A DNA stretch of 64,000 nt. Source: Emergomyces orientalis (lineage: Eukaryota; Ascomycota; Eurotiomycetes; Onygenales; Ajellomycetaceae). The DNA is taken from NCBI GenBank assembly GCA_002110485.1, contig MOWL01000004.1, forward strand, positions 723,378-787,377, in the 5' to 3' direction. The notes beneath the pieces are model-generated. The model did no database searches. It was not told where the DNA came from and saw only the letters and a list, made by a program, of their open reading frames with translations. The position numbers and the translations under genes are program-made. Positions 49,603 through 59,189 of this stretch are shown in pieces (positions within the stretch are counted from its first letter, which is position 1; each line of letters starts with the position of its first letter).

Positions 49603-50498
49603 AGCCTCGCGGGAACGTGCTTACTTGGGTTAGGTTCTTGTTAGAATCATCTGGTTATTGTTGGTTGGAAAAGGCTGGCTCAGCGTAGGAGTGGGACATG
49701 GTTTGTTCCATGCGTTGGAATAACAGTTTTTTTTTTTTTTTTTTTTTTTGTGACTTTTTTGCTCGTGCCAAAGAGATTGGGAACCCAAGAGAATGCACGG
49801 TTGTTGCCAAATTGCGTCAGGGTTTGGGGTTTTCATCATTTTCTTTATCTAGTTAACTATACTGAATATGGTTCGAATGGAGGCCGATGAAATGAAACAA
49901 TCGCACTCAAAAATTTCACTTACGAGCAACCTGCCGAATTCCTGCATTTTCATATGAAACGTATTCTTGTCCCTATTTAGCTACACCCTACAGACACTCA
50001 TTCCCTCCACGATAAGAACCTATCAGACCCATCAGAGCTACCGTATTTCTGGGACATGAGATTATTTGCTAATCTTCCACCTAGAATTTTACCACATGAT
50101 TAACCACTATTGGGCAGGCCTACGAATCCTTCTCTAAATTACCTCCTACCTACTAGTATAACTATGAGGGAGAAAAGTAATTGATGGCACACAAACTCAT
50201 AATTCACACTTTCACATCTTCCATTCACTGCTAAGAGGCAATGTACGCTGCAGCTGGACATTGAAAGAGGCCATTTGAAGCGGCTCATGGTATTAGATTA
50301 ATAACTGAAGCATACTGTTCTTGAAATTTTAAATCATATAACTACAGTCTCTGCCCATTCAATTCTCACCCGTGCTTTTCGGTCATGATCAATTGGGCAG
50401 GTAAGTATATATAGCTCTCAACCCGGTAGCTTTTTTGAACACAAGTCGACCAACCCTCCCATAAACAATCAACAAAGGTTCAGTCCCGTCGTATACAT
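49603..50498. other. Intergenic
   Basis: No gene seen. An 18-20-base T run occurs near 49730-49749. Confidence 0.5.
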
Positions 50499-51021
50499 TT
50501 AAGACCAATGTGCATTCCAGGCGGCAGAGTCCATAACGTTGTCTGTGGTGCTACTGTGCCTTATAAAATCTCCTGGTGTTACCGGTGGACCACCCAACAC
50601 ATAGCCGAACCAGCAGCGCTCACGTGGTTCGGTGGGAATTGCTAGAAGAAATTGTCACTCTCTCACAAATCCTTGTCTCAAAAAAAGATATATAAAAAAA
50701 AGAAAAGAAGAGGAAGAAAAAAGGAAAAAGGAAAAAGGAAGGTATATTCAGTTCCATACCAGAAAACATGTTCAAGGAAGCGCAATTTTCCATTTTGCTA
50801 CATTCATCCATTAAATATTGTGCCCAACTTTCCCGGTCGTAATTCTGATATTCTGCATTGTACCCTGCGAGGACGTGAGTCGGGAATAGGCTGGGACCCG
50901 CCATCCAGTTAAGGGGCGGGGACAGAGGCACCATAACATATGTCTTCTCAGAGGCATATGCTGGAGTAGGACTTCCGGCCAAGGCCGCAAGGGCACCTGC
51001 TAGCAGAGTTGTCGGCTTCAT
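50499..51021 (-). CDS. Small secreted protein with paired Cys motifs, function unknown
   Basis: Exon 1 51021-50760 and exon 2 50641-50499 (118-nt intron, GTATGG...TCTAG) give 134 residues. Residues 1-24 form a good signal peptide (LLAGALAALAGSPTPAYA). The mature part contains DECSKMENCASLNMFS, and after the splice PRERCWFGYVLGGPPVTP; the C-x5-C spacing and downstream Cys-Trp loosely recall PAN/Apple-like secreted fungal proteins. The splice is well supported because the second exon is open and runs to a stop in the right frame. It is probably extracellular or wall-associated. It is the last gene before the transposon-rich segment. Confidence 0.6.
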
Positions 51022-52590
51022 TTCTGTTTAAATAGGAGTAATTTGAATGGGAAAAAACTCAGATCTGGTAATTTATGTAGATTAAGCCCCGAAGTAAGTT
51101 AACTTTCTTAATGGCTGAACGAAGCGTTTAATTGAGGTTTTTTTCTTCTTGGTTCTGGCGGGGGACATTTGGTCTCTTTTTATTATGTATGAATGATGGC
51201 GAATATTGGTTAAACCCAATAGCTCCGACACCTGTGGGTTCGGTCAGCGACCGATTCGAATCCCGGAGAAACGGAAAGCCAATCAAATATAAAGGAGAGC
51301 TGTGGATGGCGCGCTACCCAAGCGAGATGCTGGAGGAACTGAATGGCGGTGTCAGAAGTCATTGCGTAACGCCCCTAAAGAACAGCAAGCCATGTTGAAT
51401 AGCGATGGCGATTATAAGAGAAGTGTTGAGCTTCCAAGTACATGGACTGTATGTACACAGCCCCTGAAGCTATGCTACTATGCTAAAATAGTAACGTCAA
51501 ACTTTGTTAGCTAAGATCTTTAAAGGACCAAGGGAACTTCTCACAAACCCTTGGAGGCCAAGATTTCATGTCCAGGCTTTAAAAATGCTGTGATCAAACC
51601 ACTTAATAAGGATCCCAGCACTTTTAGATCTCCTGCCCGCGGAATGCTTAGCCCAGCGCTGAAGCACTCTTGAGGCAATTCGAGATTCTTTTTTCAAATA
51701 AAAAAAATGGGAGTGAAACCCTTTTTGAGAAGGTCTTCCATATCAGGTATCAGGTTCATCGGATCGACAAACATCAGCCAAATAAGCTTATTTGCCATTG
51801 CCCAGCGGAGAATAAAGTTCAGAGCTAGTCTGATCGTTCGGGCGTGACGTTTAAGCACCATGAGTGGGCGAATGGAGGACGAATCTCGATGATTCTTTAT
51901 TGACAATGACCTTGTGAATGTACTAATTATTAGTCGAGGGATTCAATAGCAAGGAAAAGACGGATTTGTCAGCCCCCATTTCATCCCCCGATTGGTCCGA
52001 CAATGGAAGAATTTGAATATTCTATTTCTGTATCACGTTTGTGTCTTCATCTATTAAGAGAAAGTGATATGAATATCTTCTGCTATCTTTTTTTTCACTT
52101 GCATGTGCTATTTGCGGAACCACATTAACGTGACCAACCACCGAACGCCCGCGTACACCCAACGCCCGCCATTTCGCCACCACTATGATGAAATCTTTTC
52201 AACAATATCTCAACAACGCGATTAGATTTTAATATGATATATTATATGATGAAACTATATATAGAAAATTACATATAAAAATATATAGCTAATTCAGAAG
52301 ATGTTTGTTGAGCTTAATAACTTACTCAGAATGCAAAATCTTGAGTGAAGACAGATTCAACAAGCAAACAGTCATCAAATCAGTAGAGATTGCAATATCA
52401 TTCAAATTCTTCAGTGATGAATTCATGAGCACTCTGACAAAGCTCTGAAAACATGATTTAATCACTTTTTATAAAATTAAAAGTCTAATTTTCTGATTAG
52501 AAAGATGATTTTTGAAATTTTCAACTCTAATTCTCTTTAATTATAATTACTGTCATACAGCAGCTTGTTCTTTCTTTTTTTATTTATTTT
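51022..52590. other. Intergenic, grading into AT-rich repeat DNA
   Basis: No supported gene. A minus-strand open frame (51906-51694) contains MDFVD-like wording but matches nothing I recognise. From about 52,200 the base composition drops strongly in GC, consistent with old transposon sequence. Confidence 0.5.
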
Positions 52591-52870
52591 TAAAGTCTTT
52601 TTATATCTCTAAACTTCTTCTTAATTTATCATTGAGTGATTTTTACAGTTTTATTCATTTTCTTTTACTTCTTTGCTGCCTGATGAGCTGTCTCTCACTT
52701 TATTCACTGTGATATGATATCTGTCTTCTTCTGCTTTTTAAAAATAGTGTGTTGCAACTTGATATTCTTCTTACAGGCCTGTTTATTCTTTTTGACAGTG
52801 TGAGGGCGTAGCGCCGAATAGACAGTGTGAGAAGCTAATAGCAAAGGAATAAGTAATAATAGATAATAGT
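52591..52870 (-). pseudogene. Probable left remnant of a LINE interrupted by the LTR element
   Basis: Reading the minus strand just left of the 5' LTR gives IRRYALTLSKRINRPVRRI, resembling the region C-terminal to reverse transcriptase in fungal Tad-type LINEs. This is the segment expected to follow the LINE sequence on the other side of the insertion. Several stops interrupt it. An 11-bp direct repeat GACAGTGTGAG occurs at 52794 and 52821. The assignment depends on position as much as on sequence. Confidence 0.35.
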
Positions 52871-53220
52871 TGTGTGGTGGGGAATCTCGGCGTGGTATTA
52901 CTTTTCGCCGAGACCGCCTCATATATTTGTTTGGCATGGCTGCCTCATATTCCCATTATCCTTTGACACACGTGTGGATTCGGCGAAGATTGATTGTACG
53001 CAGAGCAGTGAGATTGCTCCTTTTTGATTGTGTGATTTGATATGTGATTGATTGCTTGTTCTTCTTCTATATTTGAATCTCCTACGTGTTCTTTTGTATT
53101 GCTATTTGGATAGCTCGTTGAATAGAATATTGTATACACGGCGAACTTACCAACCTCCTTACGATCCCGCTGCTCCTGCCCACGTGCCGCCAAAAGCGCA
53201 CAACCCCTTATTCCACTTCA
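52871..53220 (+). repeat. 5' long terminal repeat
   Basis: 350 bp, starts TGTGTGG and ends CTTCA. I compared it base by base with the 3' copy and saw no difference. It contains a perfect 8-bp hairpin near its start. Confidence 0.95.
52885..52913 (+). repeat. LTR hairpin, 8-bp stem with 13-nt loop
   Basis: TCTCGGCG (52885-52892) pairs with CGCCGAGA (52906-52913). The same hairpin lies in the 3' LTR at 63242-63270. It may be a regulatory RNA stem or a polyadenylation/termination element. Confidence 0.7.
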
Positions 53221-53237
53221 TTGGCGTCCCTGGGAAG
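53221..53237 (+). other. Primer-binding site of the retrotransposon
   Basis: TTGGCGTCCCTGGGAAG follows the 5' LTR directly. One base after the LTR comes TGG, complementary to a tRNA CCA end. I could not assign the primer tRNA. Confidence 0.7.
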
Positions 53238-53247
53238 GCAATTCAAA

Positions 53248-56214
53248 ATGGATGGGCAGGTGGTAGCTACGACTGATATGATTTCTCTCAACATTTTGTC
53301 TTTTCTGCTTTTGTTGAGCATTCTTTTCAATAGTGTTCATTTGTGGAAGCCTCTGATTGGCCGATATGGCCGATATCGACAGTGGATAATGAAGGATGCG
53401 AGCGAACGCCCCACTGATAAGCTCAATTTGAATACCCATACCCCTATTCAACAAATGAAAGAAGAGAGAAATGTTGAGAAAAGTGATAAGAAAAAAGACC
53501 TTCAGCAAAAAGATCTAAAGTGGATGTTGAAATTCCTTCTCTTTCTTGAGGATTTGAGATTTGAATATAAAAAGGATATTGATATTGATAGTATTGTTGA
53601 ACTCTTTCTCTTATGTGAACAGAAGTCTTTTGTGCGTTCCTTTCTTTCTCAATATATGTCTTCCAAGCATTCTCGGTCGGATTCTATTGCCCATCGTCAA
53701 ACTCAGTCAGGAAAGGTCTCTGCAGCGCCCCCGAAAATAGAAGTTAGCAAAGAGAAGACAGAAGCTAGCAAAGAAAAGATGACTACACCCACTACTACCT
53801 CGTCCGGTCAGCCGACTCCCAATAGTGGACTGCCATATCAACGTCTTGTCATGCCGATACCGATTCCTGGAGCACCTGGAGCCCCATTCTTTGATGGGAG
53901 AAACATTACTGCTTTTGTTGATCAATATGAGGCAATGTGCACCTTGCATTTCGTTGCAGGAATCGATGCTCTGGCGGTATTACGGAACTATTGTACCATG
54001 GAACTGCAGGGCCATATCGATCAGCTTGTCTTGGATCATAAGACATGGGAAATGGTTAAAAAGCAGTTGCTTGCCGATTTCTGGCGCGAAGATGCTCACC
54101 AACAGATGTATAATCAATCTTACCTCCATGCATTGTGCAACAAAACCCATTCTACCAGCCAGGAGATCCTCGTCTACTGCCGTCAATTCCGCGCAGTTGC
54201 GATGCCTCTCATTTGCAAGAATGAATTGCAACAATCTCTTGCTTGTATCTGGTTTCTTCAAGGACTTTCAGAAGGTATTCGTGAAAAAGCTTTCCGCACT
54301 GCTGGATTTGATAAGGTTAGTCAATCTGGATGGGAACTGCCGAAGATCTGCGATGCTGTGTCTCAAATGCAGAAGACAAAGGAAGAGATTGCACGAGTTC
54401 TGGCACCTGATGTTTTCCCCAACTCTATTCCATCGATGCAGCCGTCTGCTCAGCCCGTGTTTAATCCGCCCACATTGAATGTGCCTGTGCCGACCGCTTC
54501 GGCGATGCCTGCTCCGGATGCGAAAACACAGAATCCGAGTGATAACATTCTTGAGAACCTTGTCAACCGAATGGACGCGTTATCTCTGGCGATCGCTGGC
54601 ATTCAAAACCAGGGAAACATGCAGCAAAATGTGACTGCTCCAAAGGTTCTTCTTACTCGAGGACGTGATCCTGCATTGGATTTGCCAAATGTGTCTTACT
54701 ATGGAACTCAACGTGGACCTGGAGGCCCGTCTCGATCTCGATCTGGAAGCTTTGTTCAATACGATCGACCGCCGATGTCATGCTGGGGTTGCGGAGATTC
54801 AAACCATATGCTTCCAAATTGCTTAGCAATCGGCCGGCTCATCGATCAGGGCAAGATTCATCGGAATATGATTGGAGAATACTATGAGGGTAATGTGATG
54901 AGAAAAGGCCCGAAGATTGCTGTCAACCGACTTGAGCCCCATATTGTTACAATTGAACGACTTTTGAAGCAAATGGCTGCACCGCCGACTGTCCCAACCG
55001 CGGATAAACTTCGGAATGATGGTAGTATCCGGGTATTTCCTGACGGATCCCCGATGCCATCGGTGAATGCCGTAAGCATATGTGATATTGGATTTGATAG
55101 TGGCCCTGAGGAAGGTGATATGACCGATAGTGAGATGGAGGAGATTGTTAGTGTAATGGCTGCTTCCACTTCTACTGAGAAGGATAAGGCCTCTTCTATG
55201 AATAAAAATCAAGCAACGCTTTCCGGACGAATTGAGAAGGAGAAGAGACTGCCAACAACACATTCTCGGCGCAATGGCAGGTATTCAGATGGGAAATCAG
55301 TTTCTTTTGCTCAAGATGTGATCTCTGCTTCACAGGAAGATGATGAGGATGATAATTCTCAACCTCTTCATGATGAACAGCTTCAGGGCGGAAGTCCAAA
55401 GCTCGGAGACGGTGGAATTGTCCCAGATTCAGAAATGGCAGATGCTCCGCAGATTCAGAAGAAAACTGTTCTCTGCAGGCCTCGGAAACTCAAAGGGCCA
55501 AAGCTTTCTGCAGAAATGAAGAATAAAGACAATATGGCGATCGCGACGCGGCGAATATTTGAGAAGATCATGCGCCAAGAAATCGGCGGAATTCAGATTA
55601 AAGATCTCATGGCATGCTCCACCCAACTCCAGCACATGTTCTTTCAAAATCTTCCCATCGAAGTTCAACAGCATATGATTCGGGATGATGCAGCCACCGT
55701 TGCCCTGGTTCAACCTGGCACTTCTGTTGCTGAGTATAATCCTCGTTGGAATCTCGTTTCGGTTGGACACATCAAGTTCACTGTCGGAATTGGAAAGGGG
55801 GAAACTGAGGCGATATTTGATGGAGGTGCGGAAATTAACTGTCTTGTTGAAAGAACTGCGTTAGATCTCGGTCTCATCATTCAAAGGGATGCTGTCAAAC
55901 CTATTCTTGGAGCTGGGGGTCAGCAGAGTGGTGTCATTGGAATCTGCAAGGATGTTCCTGTTCGCCTTGGATCTGTTATGGTGCCTCAGACATTCTTCAT
56001 CATGGAACGCGGTTCTCATGATTGCATTCTCGGCCGACCATATGAAAACGCGACGCGTTTGGCAAGAACTACAGATAACAAAGGCGGTGTTCTTGTTCAC
56101 GTTTTTGATCCGAAGGATGAGAAGAATCAGGTGTCTTTTCTTGGTTATTCTCCCGGCGACCATGGAGATCGAAAGTTAGATGATCTTTGTGGCAAAGTGC
56201 AGACTTTAAACTAG
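53248..56214 (+). CDS. gag-pro: Gag-protease polyprotein of the LTR retrotransposon
   Basis: 988 residues from the first ATG in frame. Residues ~11-28 form a hydrophobic helix (ISLNILSFLLLLSILF), unusual for Gag. A Gag-like capsid region lies at about 215-390 (FFDGRNITAFVDQYEAMC). A CCHC zinc knuckle, C-x2-C-x4-H-x4-C, sits at residues 512-525 (nt 54781-54822). The aspartic protease active site is at residue 858 (nt 55819) as IFDGGAE, with Gly where Ser or Thr is usual, followed by the ILGRPY flap-side motif. The frame ends at TAG 56212-56214, immediately after a slippery heptamer, so pol is made by -1 frameshifting. Protease thus belongs to the upstream ORF. Confidence 0.9.
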   Translation: MDGQVVATTDMISLNILSFLLLLSILFNSVHLWKPLIGRYGRYRQWIMKDASERPTDKLNLNTHTPIQQMKEERNVEKSDKKKDLQQKDLKWMLKFLLFLEDLRFEYKKDIDIDSIVELFLLCEQKSFVRSFLSQYMSSKHSRSDSIAHRQTQSGKVSAAPPKIEVSKEKTEASKEKMTTPTTTSSGQPTPNSGLPYQRLVMPIPIPGAPGAPFFDGRNITAFVDQYEAMCTLHFVAGIDALAVLRNYCTMELQGHIDQLVLDHKTWEMVKKQLLADFWREDAHQQMYNQSYLHALCNKTHSTSQEILVYCRQFRAVAMPLICKNELQQSLACIWFLQGLSEGIREKAFRTAGFDKVSQSGWELPKICDAVSQMQKTKEEIARVLAPDVFPNSIPSMQPSAQPVFNPPTLNVPVPTASAMPAPDAKTQNPSDNILENLVNRMDALSLAIAGIQNQGNMQQNVTAPKVLLTRGRDPALDLPNVSYYGTQRGPGGPSRSRSGSFVQYDRPPMSCWGCGDSNHMLPNCLAIGRLIDQGKIHRNMIGEYYEGNVMRKGPKIAVNRLEPHIVTIERLLKQMAAPPTVPTADKLRNDGSIRVFPDGSPMPSVNAVSICDIGFDSGPEEGDMTDSEMEEIVSVMAASTSTEKDKASSMNKNQATLSGRIEKEKRLPTTHSRRNGRYSDGKSVSFAQDVISASQEDDEDDNSQPLHDEQLQGGSPKLGDGGIVPDSEMADAPQIQKKTVLCRPRKLKGPKLSAEMKNKDNMAIATRRIFEKIMRQEIGGIQIKDLMACSTQLQHMFFQNLPIEVQQHMIRDDAATVALVQPGTSVAEYNPRWNLVSVGHIKFTVGIGKGETEAIFDGGAEINCLVERTALDLGLIIQRDAVKPILGAGGQQSGVIGICKDVPVRLGSVMVPQTFFIMERGSHDCILGRPYENATRLARTTDNKGGVLVHVFDPKDEKNQVSFLGYSPGDHGDRKLDDLCGKVQTLN

Positions 56215-56281
56215 ATATGCTGAGTCTGATTGATCTTTGCGATGTTGAATGTGGTGGGCAAAGAAATGATATCAGATTCAG
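56205..56281 (+). promoter_or_regulatory. Programmed -1 ribosomal frameshift signal (slippery site plus stem-loop)
   Basis: The heptamer TTTAAAC (56205-56211) is in the correct phase (T TTA AAC in the gag frame) and is followed by the gag stop TAG. After an 8-nt spacer (56212-56219), bases 56220-56230 pair with 56271-56281: 11 bp with a single G-U. Inside, CTTTGC (56235-56240) pairs with GCAAAG (56258-56263). Slipping back one base at 56211 enters the pol frame at CTA GAT ATG. All three parts match the textbook arrangement. Confidence 0.87.
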
Positions 56282-59189
56282 CGATCGCGATGTGGATAGC
56301 GGGGCAAATATTCTGCCGTGTTTTGAAAGCGGTGTGGGTGCGTCAGCCAATCAGACTTTTGGCGGCCCCGGGCCGCCAAAAGATTCAGCCAATCAGAGAA
56401 CGCCGCCCCAAAACGCCCGAGAACCTCACAGGTTTTTCCCCGCCATCCTACATCAACAATTTTACCCGTCTACACATTCATCTTTTCCTTTCTCTAATTA
56501 TTCAATATCCGAATCACGCCGTGTTCGTGGTGTGCAGCTTCATGATTTGTCTTTATATGCTTCTTCACGATCTTCTCCTCGATCGCGCGGTCCAGTCGTT
56601 GCGACATTATACAAGCGAAAAGCCGATAAGATTCAACCTCTCGATGTGCCAACTACAGGTGGCGGGATTCCCGGCGGAACAGATAAGTGGAGAGAAATTC
56701 GCCAACAATGGTTCAAAGACAATGTGATTCCGGAGCAGGATCCGCCTTCGCCCTACGATCATTTCATTACACCCCGTTTCTCCGATTGCCCGCGAGGTTC
56801 GCGACTCACAGAGGAAAGGATCAAGAATCTGCGGATCGGATCGATGCTCACCCCACAGGAACGCGAACTTTTGATTGAGATTCTGCTTAGAAGAGAAAAA
56901 GCCCTCGCGTGGAGTTTTAAGGATTGCGGAACGCTTGCAAAAGAAGTCTCTCCACCTGTCAAGATTCGCGTTGCTCCGCATAAAGCATGGCAAGCGGCAG
57001 GATTTCCTATTCCTCGAAAGCTCGTCCCTACAATCATCAATATGCTTCGCGAACGCGTTGATTCTGGAGTTTATGAACATTGCCATGGTCCGTATCGAAA
57101 TAAGTGGTTCCTCGTCAAGAAGAAAGAAGCTGGGAAATATCGCATTGTCAACGCGTGCATGGACATGAACGCTGTCACTATTCGCGATGCGTATATTCCA
57201 CCTAGTGCGGACGCGTTTGCTGAGGATTTCGCGGGAATGAAGATAACGAGCATGATGGATTTCTTTTCTGGATATGATCAAGTTCCTTTACACGAAGACA
57301 GCCGAGATATGACAGCTTTCCTTACCCCGATCGGGTTGCTTCGTCAGACAGCACTGCCACAAGGCGCGACGAATTCTATTGCGCAGTTCTGCCGAATCAT
57401 GGCACGCATTCTTCGATCGAACATACCGCATCAAGCAGACAATTTTATGGATGATATTGGTGTGAAAGGCCCGCGGACGCGTTACAATGATGAAGAAGTG
57501 ATGCCAGGTATTCGGAAATTTGTCCTGGAGCATCTGCAAAACTTAGATGCCACCCTCATCAGCATAGAACTCGCGGACACGTGTATCCAGGTTGGAAAGT
57601 CAGAATTCGCCTGCTCCGGTATGGTTCTAGTCGGATATGTTGTGGATGCTGACGGCAGGCGCCCCGAAGCTGCGAAAATCGTCAAAATCGTTGAGTGGCC
57701 GGATCCGACAGATGTCACGGGTGCCCGAGCTTTCTTAGGTGTTTGCGTTTACTATAGAATATGGATTCCGAATTTCGCTATCATTTCTATACCTATCTAT
57801 ATTCTATTCAAGAAGAACATTCCTTTTACCTGGGGTCTTGAACAAGTGAATGCAATGACAATTTTGAAGAATGCCCTGACAACTGCCCCTGCACTTTGCT
57901 GCATTGATTATTCTGAAGATGCCGGTGATATCGTGATGGCCACGGATGCCTGTCTTGAAGGATGGGGTGGAACGCTCAGCCAACGGGATAAATTGAATGG
58001 AAAGCTACACCCTTGCCGATATGAGAGCGGAATCTGGAGCCCCGCCGAAGCAAAATATGATGCAGGAAAGCGAGAATGCCGCGCTGTGCTCAAGATGCTA
58101 AAGAAATGCCGTTATTACCTGTATGGCGTTCACTTTATTCTGGAAACCGACGCGAAGACTCTAGTGGCACAGCTCAATCGATCTGCCACTGACCTGCCTG
58201 GTGCTCTCGTTACTGGCTGGCTTGCCTGGATTCGGATGTTTGATTTCGAAGTTCGACATGTGCCTGGTCGGAAGCATACTGCTGCAGATGGGCTATCTCG
58301 TCGACCTCCTGCTGAGGGTGAGGTTCCTGAGGATCAAGATATCGATGATTTCATAGATGCAGAACTCAACTATATTAGTGTTGCATCTTTGACGGTTCCT
58401 GATTTCGATGTCAGCGGCGTGGATGCTTCCGAGTCATCGGGTGTGCGTGTTCTTTCGCCTGATTATTCTGATCGCAGCGAATCAATTGCGAGGTTTCTCA
58501 CCACCATGAAGCGGCCGGATGATATACCACGTTCCGTCTTTTCTAAATGGCGCAAGCATGCACTTCGATATATCGTCCAAGGTCAACATCTATTCCGACG
58601 ATCAGGCAAGGGAATTCCTCTGAGACGCGTGGTTGATAACTCATCTGAGCAAAAGGATATCGTTGCTCGGATGCATGATGAATCTGGTCATAAGGGCCGC
58701 GAGGCCACAAACCACAAGATCACGCAGCGATATTGGTGGGAAGGTATCTGGAAAGCCGTCAAGAATTATTGCAAAAGCTGCACAGTGTGCCAGCTGAGGG
58801 ATGGCGCTCGCTTGGAAGAACCACTATATCCAACAAGCCGCAATTATCTATGGGACAAGTGGTGTATCGATGTTGTCAAGTTTCCGAAGAACCGAGGCAA
58901 GCGATGTGCTGTTATTGCTCGGAATGATCTCACTGGCTGGGTGGAAGGCCGCCCTCTCGCTCGTGGAACAGCTGAGAACGTGGCGCAATTCATCTATGAG
59001 AATATCATTTGCCGACACGGCTGCTTTCGGGAATTAGTGTGTGATGGCGGGCCGGAGAATCAAAAATGGACTAAGATTCTCACCGCCAAATATCGTGTTA
59101 ATCAAATAACCATCTCACCATACAATGCGAAGGCTAATGGCATGGTCGAACGCGGTCACCGCCGATATCCGATGCGCTTTCAAAGCTAG
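56211..59189 (+). CDS. pol: Pol polyprotein: reverse transcriptase, RNase H, integrase (truncated by frameshift)
   Basis: Read in the -1 frame after the slippery site; 992 codons to TAG 59187-59189. RT begins near nt 57000, with GPYRNKWFLVKKK, DFFSGYDQVPLHEDS, LPQGATNS and the catalytic box FMDD (nt 57444-57455), where Y-x-D-D is commoner. RNase H follows with ATDACLEGWGG, KRECRAV and LETDAK. Integrase has an H2C2 zinc motif (HDESGHKG ... CKSCTVC, nt about 58672-58785) and catalytic residues in WCIDVV, CDGGPEN and NGMVERGH. It then runs out of frame at about 59160, and the rest of the integrase continues in the next -1 frame to about 59941. No slippery heptamer is present there, so this is a mutation or sequence error. 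Confidence 0.9.
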   Translation, partial: LDMLSLIDLCDVECGGQRNDIRFSDRDVDSGANILPCFESGVGASANQTFGGPGPPKDSANQRTPPQNAREPHRFFPAILHQQFYPSTHSSFPFSNYSISESRRVRGVQLHDLSLYASSRSSPRSRGPVVATLYKRKADKIQPLDVPTTGGGIPGGTDKWREIRQQWFKDNVIPEQDPPSPYDHFITPRFSDCPRGSRLTEERIKNLRIGSMLTPQERELLIEILLRREKALAWSFKDCGTLAKEVSPPVKIRVAPHKAWQAAGFPIPRKLVPTIINMLRERVDSGVYEHCHGPYRNKWFLVKKKEAGKYRIVNACMDMNAVTIRDAYIPPSADAFAEDFAGMKITSMMDFFSGYDQVPLHEDSRDMTAFLTPIGLLRQTALPQGATNSIAQFCRIMARILRSNIPHQADNFMDDIGVKGPRTRYNDEEVMPGIRKFVLEHLQNLDATLISIELADTCIQVGKSEFACSGMVLVGYVVDADGRRPEAAKIVKIVEWPDPTDVTGARAFLGVCVYYRIWIPNFAIISIPIYILFKKNIPFTWGLEQVNAMTILKNALTTAPALCCIDYSEDAGDIVMATDACLEGWGGTLSQRDKLNGKLHPCRYESGIWSPAEAKYDAGKRECRAVLKMLKKCRYYLYGVHFILETDAKTLVAQLNRSATDLPGALVTGWLAWIRMFDFEVRHVPGRKHTAADGLSRRPPAEGEVPEDQDIDDFIDAELNYISVASLTVPDFDVSGVDASESSGVRVLSPDYSDRSESIARFLTTMKRPDDIPRSVFSKWRKHALRYIVQGQHLFRRSGKGIPLRRVVDNSSEQKDIVARMHDESGHKGREATNHKITQRYWWEGIWKAVKNYCKSCTVCQLRDGARLEEPLYPTSRNYLWDKWCIDVVKFPKNRGKRCAVIARNDLTGWVEGRPLARGTAENVAQFIYENIICRHGCFRELVCDGGPENQKWTKILTAKYRVNQITISPYNAKANGMVERGHRRYPMRFQS
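56344..56397 (+). repeat. Palindrome flanked by CCAAT-containing direct repeats (5' copy)
   Basis: CTTTTGGCGGCC (56356-56367) and GGCCGCCAAAAG (56371-56382) are perfect inverted 12-mers around CCG. The 12-mer CAGCCAATCAGA flanks them directly at 56344-56355 and 56386-56397. It lies within the pol frame upstream of RT. A decayed copy is at 62917-62966. Confidence 0.85.

Noticed and set aside
51225..51275. T-loop-like GATTCGAATCCC near 51250, suggesting a tRNA
   Set aside because: No matching T-stem, acceptor stem or anticodon arm can be drawn on either strand.
59151..59170. A second programmed -1 frameshift inside the integrase
   Set aside because: The frame change is -1, but no X-XXY-YYZ heptamer or stem is found at the break; a one-base deletion or sequencing error is simpler.
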